From positions 372,001-436,000 of the forward strand of contig CAWAGF010000006.1 of NCBI GenBank assembly GCA_963781675.1: a stretch of 64,000 nt of DNA. The letters run 5' to 3'. The notes below the pieces were generated by a model. That model searched no databases. It saw only the letters and a program-made list of their open reading frames with translations, and was not told the DNA's origin. The position numbers were made by a program, and so were the translations under genes. The stretch is from SCTD01 sp963781675 (GTDB taxonomy: Bacteria; Actinomycetota; Actinomycetes; Mycobacteriales; SCTD01). Below are positions 1 through 8,786 of the stretch, in pieces (within the stretch, counting starts at the first letter, position 1; each line of letters opens with the position of its first letter).

Positions 1-537
1 GGCCGCCACGGTGGCCTCGCGGACGCTGGTGCGCAGCCCGGCGTCGAGGTTGCCGAACGCCTCGTCGAACAGGACGACCCCCGGTCGGGGCGCGAGCGCC
101 CGGGCGAGGGCGACGCGCTGCTGCTGCCCGCCGGACAGCTCGTGCGGGTAGCGCCGGCCGAGGTCCGGCAGGTCGACCAGCGCGAGCAGCTCGGCGACGC
201 GGCCGTCGCGGTCGCGCCCGCGGGGCAGCCCGAAGGCGACGTTGTCGGCCACCCGCAGGTGCGGGAACAGCGCGGCGTCCTGGAAGACGACGCCCACGCG
301 GCGGTCCTCCGGCGGCACCCACGCGCCGGGGCCGGCGACCACCCGGCCGTCGACGACGATGCTGCCGGCGTCCGGCTCGAGCAGGCCGGCGAGCAGCATG
401 AGCAGCGTCGACTTGCCGCAGCCGCTCGGGCCGACGAGCGCGACGAGCTCGCCCTCCGCGACCGACAGGCTGACGTCGTCCACGGCGGTGGTCCGGCCGA
501 AGCGCTTGCGGACGCCCTGCAGCTCGACGGCGGTCAC
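1..537 (-). CDS. Iron(III) ABC transporter ATP-binding protein, partial (C-terminus beyond window)
   Basis: ATPase of a ferric-iron type importer, energising the permease encoded just upstream on the same strand. Reading from the GTG at 537, the Walker A motif GPSGCGKS is visible (coded around 410-430), followed by a Q-loop region, the signature LSGGQQQR (near 130) and a Walker B VVLFDEA (near 70). The start overlaps the permease stop in a GTGA junction, so the three transporter genes are translationally coupled. The C-terminal part lies outside the window. The FbpC/CysA-like family assignment rests on the neighbours: an Fbp-type permease with two transmembrane domains and an iron-box-controlled binding protein. 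Substrate is inferred. Confidence 0.88.
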   Translation of the reverse strand, partial: MTAVELQGVRKRFGRTTAVDDVSLSVAEGELVALVGPSGCGKSTLLMLLAGLLEPDAGSIVVDGRVVAGPGAWVPPEDRRVGVVFQDAALFPHLRVADNVAFGLPRGRDRDGRVAELLALVDLPDLGRRYPHELSGGQQQRVALARALAPRPGVVLFDEAFGNLDAGLRTSVREATVAA

Positions 538-2216
538 CGGGCCACTCCCGCGAGCTCGGGCTCGCCGCTGGGGTCGGTGGCGGGCAGGACGTCGACGGCG
601 TCGTCAGCGAGCTGGACGTCGTCGTCGCCCCGGAACAGCAGCACGACAGGGATCATCGCGACCAGCACGATGGCCAGCGCAGGCAGCCCCGCCATCTCGT
701 AGCGGGAGTCCGCGGCGAGCTGCCAGACGTGCACGGCCAGCGTGTCGAAGCCGAACGGCCGCAGCAGCAGCACGATCGGCAGCTCCTTGAGCGCGTCGAC
801 GGCCACGAGGGTGGCGGCCACCGCGATGCCGGAGCGCGCGAGCGGCAGGTGCACGCCGCGCAGCACCCGCCCGGGCCGGGCGCCCAGCGACAGCGCGGCC
901 GAGGTGAGGGACGGCGAGACGCTGGCCAGTCGCGCCTCGGTCGTGGTGTAGCCGAGCGCGAGGAAGCGGGCGGTGTAGACGACGACGAGGGCCAGCACCG
1001 AGCCGGTGACCAGGCCGCCGCCGCCGGGCAGGCCGAGGGCGTCCAGGGCGCTGCGGGCCCCGGCCAGCGCGAGCAGCGCGCCGATCGCGAGCACCGGCGC
1101 GGGGACGGCGTAGCCGGAGACGGTGGCCTGCACGCCGAGCTGCACCCGGCGGCGGCCGTCGACGCGCGCGGCGTGCACCAGCAGCAGCGACACCACGACG
1201 ACGACGACGGACACCTGACCGGCCAGCAGGACGCTGTTGGCCGTCGCGGTGAGGAAGCCGGTCACGTCGCCGATCCCGGTGGTCGTCGACCACAGGGCGA
1301 GCGTCAGCAGCGGGATGCCGACGGCGAGCAGCAGCACGAGCGAGCAGGCGGCGGTGGCGGCCCACGCGCGCACCCCCGTCAGCTGCACCGCGGCCATCGG
1401 GGAGGTGTCGCGCACCGGGCTGCTGAAGCGGGCGCCGCGGCGCAGCAGCCGCTCGCCGCCGAGCAGGGCGAGGGCGAGCAGCAGCACGAGCAGCGACAGG
1501 ACGGTCGCCCCCGGCCGGTCGAACTGGCCGCGCCACACCTTGTAGATGCCGACCGAGAGGGTGTCGACGCCGAAGTACTGCACCGTCGCGAAGTCGCTCA
1601 GCACCTCGAGCGCCACGAGCAGCGCGCCGGCGGCCAGCGACGGCCGGGCCAGCGGGAGCACGATCCGCCGGGCGGCCTGCAGCGGGCGGACGCCGAGCGT
1701 GCGCGCTGCGCCGTACGGCGTGGCCGCCTGGTCGCGGAAGGCGACGCGGGCCAGCAGGTAGACGTACGGGTAGAGGGTGAGCACCAGGACGGCGGCGGCC
1801 ACCGGCAGCGTCCGCACGGGCGGGAACGGCGCGTCCTCGCCGAGCACCGCGCGCCAGCTGCTCTGCACCGGTCCCGGGTAGGACAGCAGCGACGACCAGA
1901 CCAGCCCGAGGATGTACGCCGGCACCGCGGTCGGCAGGACGAGCAGCCACTGCAGGACCCGGCGGCCGGGGAAGCGGTAGGCCGTGGTCAGCCAGGCCAG
2001 CCCGGCGCCGAGCACGAGCGTGCCGAGCAGGACCAGGGCGAGCAGCGCGAGCGTGGTGCCGAGCAGCGGGACCCACCCGGACCCCGCGACGCGGTGCCAG
2101 GGCGCTGAGCCGGCGTTCAGGACGCCGACGGCGACGGCGAGCACGGGCAGCAGGACGAGCAGCGCGGCGGCCGGGACCACCGCGCCGGACGCCCGGCGGC
2201 CCGCGCTCGAGGTCAC
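534..2216 (-). CDS. Iron ABC transporter permease (FbpB-like, two fused TM domains)
   Basis: Membrane permease of 560 residues with about twelve hydrophobic segments arranged as two homologous halves, as in FbpB/SfuB ferric permeases. Each half carries an EAA-type cytoplasmic loop (GAARTLGVRPLQAARRIVLP in the first half; a similar LGARPGRVLRGVHLPLA stretch in the second). The GTG start at 2216 overlaps the TGA of the binding-protein gene and its own stop overlaps the ATPase start, so the order is binding protein, permease, ATPase in one operon. Regulation by iron is inferred from the IdeR-like box upstream of the first gene. Confidence 0.9.
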   Translation of the reverse strand: MTSSAGRRASGAVVPAAALLVLLPVLAVAVGVLNAGSAPWHRVAGSGWVPLLGTTLALLALVLLGTLVLGAGLAWLTTAYRFPGRRVLQWLLVLPTAVPAYILGLVWSSLLSYPGPVQSSWRAVLGEDAPFPPVRTLPVAAAVLVLTLYPYVYLLARVAFRDQAATPYGAARTLGVRPLQAARRIVLPLARPSLAAGALLVALEVLSDFATVQYFGVDTLSVGIYKVWRGQFDRPGATVLSLLVLLLALALLGGERLLRRGARFSSPVRDTSPMAAVQLTGVRAWAATAACSLVLLLAVGIPLLTLALWSTTTGIGDVTGFLTATANSVLLAGQVSVVVVVVSLLLVHAARVDGRRRVQLGVQATVSGYAVPAPVLAIGALLALAGARSALDALGLPGGGGLVTGSVLALVVVYTARFLALGYTTTEARLASVSPSLTSAALSLGARPGRVLRGVHLPLARSGIAVAATLVAVDALKELPIVLLLRPFGFDTLAVHVWQLAADSRYEMAGLPALAIVLVAMIPVVLLFRGDDDVQLADDAVDVLPATDPSGEPELAGVAR

Positions 2217-3238
2217 TTGTAGCCGGCGTCCGTGAGCAGCTGGACCGCCTGGGCGTTGTCGTCGCCGAGCTCGCCGACGTTCAGCGCGTCGCGCTCGAAG
2301 GTGCCCAGCGTGTCGAGCAGCGCCACTGGCTGCACCGACCGGTTGACGGGGTACTCGAAGTTGCCGTCGACGAACAGCGACTGCCCCTTGGTGGCCAGCC
2401 ACTCCAGGAACGTCTGGGCGTCGGCGGCGTCGTCGGCGTTCTTCGTGACGCCGGCGCCGCTGATGTTCACGTGCGTGCCGGTGCTCGCCTGGTTCGGGAA
2501 GAACACCTTCACCTTCAGGTCCGGGTCCTTGTCGAGCTCGCGCGCCACGTAGTAGTGGTTGGTGATCCCGACGTCGCAGCCGCCGGCCGCGATGGTGCGC
2601 ACGATCTCGTTGTCGTTGGCCATGATCTGCGGCTCGTTGGCCACCCAGGCGTCCAGCGTCCGGCGCGTCGTGGCCTCGCCGTCGTGCTCGATCATCGAGG
2701 CGACCAGCGACTGCGTGTAGGCGCTGGTGGAGGTCCGGAAGCAGAGCCGGCCCTTCCACTTCGGGTCGCCGAGCTCGGCGTAGGTCGACAGCTCCGACGG
2801 CTGCACCTCCGCAGGGTTGTAGATGATCACCCGAGCCCGCTCGGACAGCCCGAACCAGCGGCCCTGCGGGTCGCGCAGCGCGGCCGGGACGGCGGCCTCG
2901 AGGTCCGGCGAGGTGATCGGCGCCAGCAGGCCCTGCTGGGCGGCCAGCGAGAGGTTCGCGACGTCCACCGTCATGTAGACGTCGGCCTTGGTGTCCGCGC
3001 CCTCGGCGGCCAGCCGCTCCCGCAGCTCGGCGTCGCTGCCGTTGAGGAACTCCACGTCGATGCCGGTGTCCTCGGTGAACTGCTCGTAGGCCTGCTCGGC
3101 GCCGTACGAGCGCGCGGAGTAGACCTGGATCGCCGGGCCGCCGGTGCCGGGGACGATGCCGCAGCCGGCCGCGGCCAGCGGCAGCACGGCCAGCGCCGAC
3201 AGCCCGAGGGCGCGCAGGACGGGGGAGCGACGGGGCAC
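2213..3238 (-). CDS. Iron ABC transporter substrate-binding lipoprotein
   Basis: Extracellular binding protein of 341 residues. The GTG at 3238 is chosen because it follows a good ribosome site (GAAGGAAG) and gives a lipoprotein signal peptide with a hydrophobic core and a lipobox ending AAGC. The mature part (QVYSARSYGAEQAYEQF, then EYPVNRSVQP near the C-terminus) matches the FbpA/FutA ferric-binding class. It is the first gene of the three-gene importer operon, and an IdeR/DtxR-like box lies 18 bp upstream of the start. Length and fold fit the family; iron as substrate is inferred from family and regulation. Confidence 0.88.
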   Translation of the reverse strand: MPRRSPVLRALGLSALAVLPLAAAGCGIVPGTGGPAIQVYSARSYGAEQAYEQFTEDTGIDVEFLNGSDAELRERLAAEGADTKADVYMTVDVANLSLAAQQGLLAPITSPDLEAAVPAALRDPQGRWFGLSERARVIIYNPAEVQPSELSTYAELGDPKWKGRLCFRTSTSAYTQSLVASMIEHDGEATTRRTLDAWVANEPQIMANDNEIVRTIAAGGCDVGITNHYYVARELDKDPDLKVKVFFPNQASTGTHVNISGAGVTKNADDAADAQTFLEWLATKGQSLFVDGNFEYPVNRSVQPVALLDTLGTFERDALNVGELGDDNAQAVQLLTDAGYK

Positions 3239-3255
3239 GGAGCTTCCTTCAACGG

Positions 3256-3270
3256 AGGTTAGGGCAACCT
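3256..3270 (-). promoter_or_regulatory. IdeR/DtxR-like iron box over the iron-transporter promoter
   Basis: AGGTTAGGGCAACCT is an inverted repeat (AGGTT/AACCT, 5-bp centre) matching 13 of 15 positions of the core of the IdeR/DtxR consensus TTAGGTTAGGCTAACCTAA. A plausible minus-strand -10 hexamer, TACAGT, sits at 3276-3281, so the box would overlap the transcription start and repress when iron is plentiful. Seen: the palindrome and its place. Inferred: the regulator, which is not in the window. Confidence 0.75.
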
Positions 3271-3396
3271 TCCCTACTGTACGGCCGCAGGGCCCAGGAC
3301 GGCGTGCGCGATGCATCACGTCGGTCGTGGTTGCTAACGATCATCCCGGGAACAGCCACCCCGACCAGCACCACCAGCGGAAGAAGAGGGCACCTC

Positions 3397-3606
3397 GTGG
3401 CAGAGCTCAAGAAGGGCAGCAGGGTCACCGGCGGCGAGCGCGACAAGCTGGCCGCAGACCTGAAGAAGCGGTACGAGGGAGGGGAGAGCATCCGGCTGCT
3501 CGCCGAGTCCTCCGGCCGCTCGTACGGCTTCGTGCACCGGATCCTCAACGAGTCCGGCGCCACCCTGCGCGGACGTGGCGGGGCGACGCGCAAGAAGAGC
3601 TCCTAG
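3397..3606 (+). CDS. Small helix-turn-helix protein (HTH_58-like)
   Basis: A 69-residue basic protein starting at GTG 3397 behind the ribosome site AGAAGAGGG. The stretch ESIRLLAESSGRSYGFVHRI has the spacing of a helix-turn-helix, and it is followed by a conserved-looking LRGRGGATR tail. Such very short single-HTH proteins are common and well conserved in actinobacteria, where they are annotated only as HTH DNA-binding proteins. It is transcribed away from the iron transporter and is followed at once by a strong hairpin terminator, so it looks monocistronic. Its target is unknown. Confidence 0.82.
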   Translation: MAELKKGSRVTGGERDKLAADLKKRYEGGESIRLLAESSGRSYGFVHRILNESGATLRGRGGATRKKSS

Positions 3607-3618
3607 CCGTCCTGCCCC

Positions 3619-3648
3619 GGGCCGGCCTCCCACGGGGGAGGCCGGCCC
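3619..3648 (+). terminator. Hairpin terminator after the small HTH gene
   Basis: A perfect 12-bp stem, GGGCCGGCCTCC pairing with GGAGGCCGGCCC, with a 6-nt loop starts 12 nt after the stop of the HTH gene. There is no U-tract, which is usual for actinobacterial terminators. Confidence 0.75.
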
Positions 3649-3725
3649 GCGGCGTACCCGGGGCAGCGCGGCGGCGGCCGGGGTGGCAGGCTCGGCCCAC
3701 CTCAGAGCACCGGGAGCCGCACCTC

Positions 3726-4880
3726 ATGGACATGACGCTGACCGCGGAGCAGGACGCCGTCCGCAAGGCCGTCAAGGAGTGGGTCGACGACGTCGTCGCC
3801 CCGCCCGCGCTGGAGAACGACCGGAAGGAGCGCTTCCCGCAGGAGGCGCTCGACGGGCTCAAGCAGACCGGCTTCATCGGCCTGTCGATCCCGGAGGAGT
3901 TCGGCGGCGGCGGCGGCGACCCGATGTCCTACGTCCTCTACATCGAGGAGCTCGGCCGCGGCGACGCCAACGTGCGCTCGATCGTCAGCGTGCACCTCGG
4001 CCTGGTGGCCGGGTCGATCGACCGCTGGGGCACCCAGGAGCAGAAGGAGCAGTGGCTCCCGCGCATGGCGACCGGCGAGGTGCTCGGCTGCTTCGGCCTG
4101 ACCGAGCCCGACTACGGCAGCAACCCGGCCGACCTGCAGGCGACCGCGGTCAAGCAGGCCGACGGCGGCTACGTCCTCAACGGCAACAAGATCTTCATCA
4201 CCAACGGCACCATCGCCGGCGTCACCCTGTTCATGGCGCGCACCGGCGGCGAGGGCGCCCGGGGCGTCAGCGCCTTCCTCGTGCCCAACGACGCCGAGGG
4301 CTTCGAGGCCAAGCCGATCCACGGCAAGCTGGGCCTGCGCTCGTGCGACACCGCGGAGCTCGTCCTGCGCGACGTGAAGGTCGGCCCGGAGGCGCTGCTC
4401 GGCGGCGAGGAGGGCAAGGGCATCCGGGTCGCGCTGACCGCCCTCAACGACGGCCGCATGTCGCTGGGCGCCTCCTGCACCGGGCTCGGCCAGGCCGCGC
4501 TCGACACGATGGTGAAGTACACCAAGGAGCGCGTGCAGTTCGGCAAGCCCGTCGCCGGCCACCAGCTCGTGCAGGCGCTCATCGCCGACACCGCCGTCGA
4601 GGTCGACTGCGCCCGGCTGCTCACCTACCGCGTCGCCGACCTCAAGACCCGCGGCGAGGACTACTCGCTCGCGGCGAGCAAGGCGAAGTACTACGCCAGC
4701 GAGATGTCGGTGCGCGCCGCGAACGCCTGCGTGCAGGCGCACGGCGGCTACGGCTACATCGACGAGTACGCCGCCGGGAAGTACCTGCGCGACGCGCGGG
4801 TTACCACGCTGTACGAGGGCACCTCGCAGATCCAGCAGCTCATCATCGGCCGCGCGCTCACAGGGATCTCAGCCTTCTGA
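3726..4880 (+). CDS. Acyl-CoA dehydrogenase
   Basis: FAD-dependent acyl-CoA dehydrogenase of 384 residues, the usual length, catalysing the first step of fatty or branched-chain acyl-CoA oxidation. Family motifs visible: the flavin/substrate signature GCFGLTEPDYGSNP, the FITNG segment, RVQFGKPV and the C-terminal AHGGYGYIDEY followed by TLYEGTSQIQ, whose glutamate is the expected catalytic base. The ATG at 3726 gives the standard N-terminus (MTLTAEQDAVRKAVKEW). It stands 16 bp before the ABC exporter gene on the same strand. Chain-length specificity cannot be told. Confidence 0.95.
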   Translation: MDMTLTAEQDAVRKAVKEWVDDVVAPPALENDRKERFPQEALDGLKQTGFIGLSIPEEFGGGGGDPMSYVLYIEELGRGDANVRSIVSVHLGLVAGSIDRWGTQEQKEQWLPRMATGEVLGCFGLTEPDYGSNPADLQATAVKQADGGYVLNGNKIFITNGTIAGVTLFMARTGGEGARGVSAFLVPNDAEGFEAKPIHGKLGLRSCDTAELVLRDVKVGPEALLGGEEGKGIRVALTALNDGRMSLGASCTGLGQAALDTMVKYTKERVQFGKPVAGHQLVQALIADTAVEVDCARLLTYRVADLKTRGEDYSLAASKAKYYASEMSVRAANACVQAHGGYGYIDEYAAGKYLRDARVTTLYEGTSQIQQLIIGRALTGISAF

Positions 4881-4896
4881 CAGAAGGGGGGCCCGC

Positions 4897-6801
4897 ATGA
4901 GCGAGATGCACAGCTTCTCGGTCATGCGGTCCTTCCGCCGCGACCCCGAGGTCACGGAGAAGAAGCTCGCGCCCGGCACCGCCAAGCGCATCGCGCGCTT
5001 CGCCTCGCCGTACCGCCGTGAGCTGACGCTGTTCCTCGCCCTCATCGTCGTGGCCGCGTTCCTCGCGGTGCTCAACCCGCTGATCTTCAAGAAGATCATC
5101 GACGACGGGATCGGGACCAACCCGCCCGTCACCGGCGACCGCGGGCTGGTCGTGCAGCTCGCGCTGCTGGTCGCCGGGCTGGCGATCGTCGACGCCGGGC
5201 TGTCGCTGTGGTCGCGGTGGTGCTCCACGCGCATCGGCGAGGGCCTCATCTTCGACATGCGCTCGCAGGTCTACACGCACATCTCGCGCATGCCGATCGC
5301 CTTCTTCACCCGCACCCAGACCGGGGCGCTGATCAGCCGCCTCAACAACGACGTGCTCGGCGCGCAGCAGGCCTTCACCGGCACGCTGTCCGGCGTCGTC
5401 AGCAACGTCATCGGCGTCGTGCTCACGCTGGCCGCGATGCTCGTGCTGTCGTGGCAGATCACCCTGCTGTCGCTGGTGCTGCTGCCGGTGTTCGTCGTGC
5501 CGGCCAAGCTGATCGGCACGCGGCTGCAGGCGCTGACGCGCGAGTCCTACGCGCTGAACGCGCAGATGACGAACACCATGACCGAGCGCTTCAACGTCTC
5601 GGGCGCCCTGCTCGTCAAGCTGTTCGGCCGTCCCGAGGACGAGGAGCGGTCCTTCCGCGACAAGGCGGGCCGCGTCCGCGACATCGGCGTCACGAGCGCG
5701 ATGTACGGCCGCGTCTTCTTCGTCTCGCTGACGACGGTCGCGGCGCTGGCCACGGCGATGGTCTACGGCGTCGGCGGCGTGCTGGCCGCGTCCGGCTCGC
5801 TGGGCGTCGGCACCGTCGTCGCCCTGGCCGCGTACCTCACCCGCCTGTACGGCCCGCTCACCGCGCTGTCCAACGTGCGGGTCGACGTCATGACCGCGCT
5901 GGTCTCGTTCGAGCGCGTCTTCGAGGTGCTCGACCTCGAGCCGATGGTCGCCGAGAAGCCCGGCGCGGTGGAGCTGCCCCGGGGCGCCGCGTCCGTGGAG
6001 TTCGACGACGTGGTGTTCGGCTATCCGACCGCCGAGCAGGTGTCGCTCGCCTCGCTCGAGTCGGTCGCCGTGCTGGACAGGACGCCCGCGACCACCGTCC
6101 TGCACGGCGTCTCCTTCCACGCCGAGCCCGGCCAGCTCATCGCCCTCGTCGGACCGTCCGGCGCCGGCAAGACGACCATCAGCCAGCTCGTGACCCGGAT
6201 GTACGACGTGGAGGCCGGCGCCGTGCGCCTCGGCGGGCTGGACGTCCGGGACGTCACGATGCAGTCGCTGCGCGACACCGTCGGCGTCGTCACCCAGGAC
6301 GCGCACATGTTCCACGACACCATCCGCGCGAACCTCGCCTACGCCGCACCGCAGGCCGGCGACGACGAGCTGTGGGCCGCGCTGGACGCCGCCCAGGTGG
6401 GTGCGCTGGTGCGCACGCTGCCCGACGGCCTGGACACCCTCGTCGGCGATCGCGGCTACCGGCTGTCCGGCGGCGAGAAGCAGCGCATGGCCATCGCCCG
6501 GCTGCTGCTCAAGGCCCCCGGGATCGTCGTGCTCGACGAGGCGACCGCGCACCTGGACAGCGAGTCCGAGGCCGCCGTGCAGCGCGCGCTGGCCCGCGCG
6601 CTCGAGGGCCGTACGTCCCTGGTCATCGCGCACCGGCTGTCGACCGTGCGCGACGCCGACCAGATCCTCGTCGTGGAGGAGGGGCGGGTCGTGGAGCGCG
6701 GCCGCCACGAGGAGCTGCTCGAGCGGGGCGGGCTCTACACCGAGCTCTACCGGCGGCAGTTCGCCGCCCAGGAGGACGAGCCGGTGGCGGCCGCCGACTA
6801 G
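4897..6801 (+). CDS. ABC transporter, fused membrane and ATPase half-exporter
   Basis: A 634-residue half-transporter of the MsbA/LmrA type that would act as a homo- or heterodimer to export a lipid, peptide or drug. The N-terminal part has six hydrophobic segments; the C-terminal domain shows Walker A GPSGAGKTT, signature LSGGEKQRMA, Walker B IVVLDEAT with the catalytic glutamate, and the H-loop AHRLST. A strong ribosome site (AGAAGGGGGG) precedes the ATG. Between the two domains there is a slightly long linker (about residues 345-400). Substrate unknown. Confidence 0.93.
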   Translation: MSEMHSFSVMRSFRRDPEVTEKKLAPGTAKRIARFASPYRRELTLFLALIVVAAFLAVLNPLIFKKIIDDGIGTNPPVTGDRGLVVQLALLVAGLAIVDAGLSLWSRWCSTRIGEGLIFDMRSQVYTHISRMPIAFFTRTQTGALISRLNNDVLGAQQAFTGTLSGVVSNVIGVVLTLAAMLVLSWQITLLSLVLLPVFVVPAKLIGTRLQALTRESYALNAQMTNTMTERFNVSGALLVKLFGRPEDEERSFRDKAGRVRDIGVTSAMYGRVFFVSLTTVAALATAMVYGVGGVLAASGSLGVGTVVALAAYLTRLYGPLTALSNVRVDVMTALVSFERVFEVLDLEPMVAEKPGAVELPRGAASVEFDDVVFGYPTAEQVSLASLESVAVLDRTPATTVLHGVSFHAEPGQLIALVGPSGAGKTTISQLVTRMYDVEAGAVRLGGLDVRDVTMQSLRDTVGVVTQDAHMFHDTIRANLAYAAPQAGDDELWAALDAAQVGALVRTLPDGLDTLVGDRGYRLSGGEKQRMAIARLLLKAPGIVVLDEATAHLDSESEAAVQRALARALEGRTSLVIAHRLSTVRDADQILVVEEGRVVERGRHEELLERGGLYTELYRRQFAAQEDEPVAAAD

Positions 6802-6836
6802 CAGGGGCAGGCGCCCCGGCGTCGAACTGCTCCGGC

Positions 6837-8558
6837 ATGGAGGTCACCCGCCGGTCCCTGCTGCGCGGTGCTGTCGCCGGCAGCGCGCTGCTCGCCGTCA
6901 AGGGCGCTGCGCCGTCGCTGGCCGGCACCGCGACGCCGGACGTCGCCGCGCCCGCGCACACGACGCTGGACGGCACGTACCTGCGCGGGCAGGCCGGCCG
7001 TGGCGGCTACGTCTCGCTGCGCCGCGGTCCGGCCGAGCCGCACGTCGTGCGCACCGACCTGGCGACCCCGTCCCGTCGCCGGCTGGCCACCCGCCGCGCC
7101 CTGCTCGCCTTCGCGCACCTGACCGACACCCACGTCGTCGACGCGCAGTCGCCGGCCCGCGCCGAGTTCGTCGCCCGCTACGGCGGCGCCCTGGCCGGCG
7201 GTCACCGGCCGCAGGAGGTGCTCTGCACGCAGGTCGTCGACGCCATGGCCACGGCGGTCCGTCGCACCGGGCGAGGACCGGTGACCGGCCGGCCGCTGGA
7301 CCTCGCCCTGTCGACCGGCGACAACGTCGACAACCGGCAGTACAACGAGGTGCGCTGGTTCATCGACCTGCTCGACGGCGGCAAGCAGGTGCGGGCGGAC
7401 AGCGGTGACCGCAGCCGCTGGGAGGGCGTCAGCGACCAGGACCTGCTCTCGTACGACGTGCACTACTGGCACCCGGACGGGCAGCCGGAGGGGCGCGAGC
7501 CGGACCGGCTGCGCCAGCTGCTCGGCTTCCCCGAGCTGCCGGGGCTGCTCGACGCCTGCCGCCGGCCGTTCACCAGCACCGGGCTGGGCCTGCCCTGGTA
7601 CTCCGTCTACGGCAACCACGACGGGGCGATCCAGGGGACGCTGACCCGTAACCCGTCCCTGGGCGAGTACGCCGTCGGGCCCGTCAAGCACATCGGCCTC
7701 GGGCCGTCGCCGTCCGACCTGCCGGCGCTGACGCCGGGCGTCCTTCTCGGTGGCCCGGCGCGCCTGGTCACGGCCGACCCCGACCGGCGCTTCCTCACCA
7801 AGCGCGAGTGGGTGGCCGAGCACCTGAAGACGGCCGGCCTGCCCGTCGGCCACGGCTTCACGGCGCAGAACGTCGAGCAGGACACCGCCTACTACGCCGC
7901 CGACGTCGCGCCGCAGGTCCGCCTGCTGGCGCTCGACTCGACGACCCCGGGCGGCTACGACACCGGCTCGATCGACGTGCCGCAGCGCGACTGGCTCGAG
8001 GAGCAGCTGCGCTCCTGCTCCTCCCGCTACCTCTCCGCCGACGGGACGTGGGTGTCGCAGCCCGGCGTGCGCGACCGGCTGGTGCTCATCGCCAGCCACC
8101 ACACGGTCGCGACGATGGACAACCCGCTGCTCGCGCCGGGGGAGACGCAGCGGCGGATCCAGGGCGACGAGGTGCTGGCGCTGCTGCTCCGCTTCCCGAA
8201 CGTCGTCGCCTGGCTGAACGGCCACACGCACACCAACGCGGTGACGCCGCACCGTGGCCCGGCCGGCGGCTTCTGGGAGGTCACCAGCGCCTCGCACATC
8301 GACTGGCCGCAGCAGTCCCGCCTCGTCGAGCTGGTGGACAACCGCGACGGCACGCTCTCGGTCTTCGGCACGGTCATCGACACGGCTGCCTCGCTGGCCG
8401 GCGGGCTGGCCTCGCCGCTGCAGCTGGCCGGGCTGTCCCGCGAGCTGTCGGCCAACAACCCGAACACCCGGGCCGAGGCCGACCCCGACGCCCGCCGTGG
8501 CACCGCGGAGGAGCGCAACGTCGAGCTCGTCGTGAAGGCGCCGTTCCGCCTCCGCTGA
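6837..8558 (+). CDS. TAT-exported metallophosphoesterase (TIGR03767-like)
   Basis: A 573-residue calcineurin-like phosphoesterase. The N-terminus has a twin-arginine signal (TRRSLLRGAVAGSALLA). Metal-binding motifs in order: LTDTHVVD (first Asp/His), STGDNVDN (GDxxD-type), YGNHDG (GNHD), ASHH and NGHTHTN. This matches the actinobacterial secreted metallophosphoesterase group of about 500-570 residues. The ATG at 6837 begins 35 bp after the ABC exporter stop. Physiological substrate unknown; phosphate scavenging is only an inference. Confidence 0.88.
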   Translation: MEVTRRSLLRGAVAGSALLAVKGAAPSLAGTATPDVAAPAHTTLDGTYLRGQAGRGGYVSLRRGPAEPHVVRTDLATPSRRRLATRRALLAFAHLTDTHVVDAQSPARAEFVARYGGALAGGHRPQEVLCTQVVDAMATAVRRTGRGPVTGRPLDLALSTGDNVDNRQYNEVRWFIDLLDGGKQVRADSGDRSRWEGVSDQDLLSYDVHYWHPDGQPEGREPDRLRQLLGFPELPGLLDACRRPFTSTGLGLPWYSVYGNHDGAIQGTLTRNPSLGEYAVGPVKHIGLGPSPSDLPALTPGVLLGGPARLVTADPDRRFLTKREWVAEHLKTAGLPVGHGFTAQNVEQDTAYYAADVAPQVRLLALDSTTPGGYDTGSIDVPQRDWLEEQLRSCSSRYLSADGTWVSQPGVRDRLVLIASHHTVATMDNPLLAPGETQRRIQGDEVLALLLRFPNVVAWLNGHTHTNAVTPHRGPAGGFWEVTSASHIDWPQQSRLVELVDNRDGTLSVFGTVIDTAASLAGGLASPLQLAGLSRELSANNPNTRAEADPDARRGTAEERNVELVVKAPFRLR

Positions 8559-8582
8559 CGGCCGCGGGCTGCGGGTCGGGCG

Positions 8583-8750
8583 CTAGCCCGCGCCGCCGGC
8601 GTTCGACCCGCCGGTACCGCCCAGGGCGTCGCCCTCGTCCATCGCCTCCGCGTCGCTGGTGGCGGTGGGCGGCGGGTCCTCCAGCTCGGACGGGTCGACG
8701 GCGATGTCGGTCCCCTCGAAGACCTGCGGGCTGTCGTCTGGCGTCGTCAT
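8583..8750 (-). CDS. Small acidic low-complexity protein (55 aa)
   Basis: A 55-residue open frame from ATG 8750 to a TAG, rich in Asp, Glu, Pro, Gly and Thr and with no hydrophobic segment; it begins MTTPDDSPQVFEG and is predicted by eye to be disordered. It is divergent from the PhoD-like gene with 36 bp between the starts. It resembles in size and composition three other tiny acidic proteins in this window (12339, 15075, 58104). No function is recognised; codon use (G/C at third positions) fits a real gene. Confidence 0.55.
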   Translation of the reverse strand: MTTPDDSPQVFEGTDIAVDPSELEDPPPTATSDAEAMDEGDALGGTGGSNAGGAG

Positions 8751-8786
8751 GAGGTCGGCCTACCCGCACGGTGCTTGGATGACGCG

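Noticed and set aside
8775..8786. TTG at 8775 as start of the PhoD-like gene
   Set aside because: GTG 8787 gives a more typical N-terminus and leaves more space to the divergent small gene; neither has a strong ribosome site, so this remains tentative.
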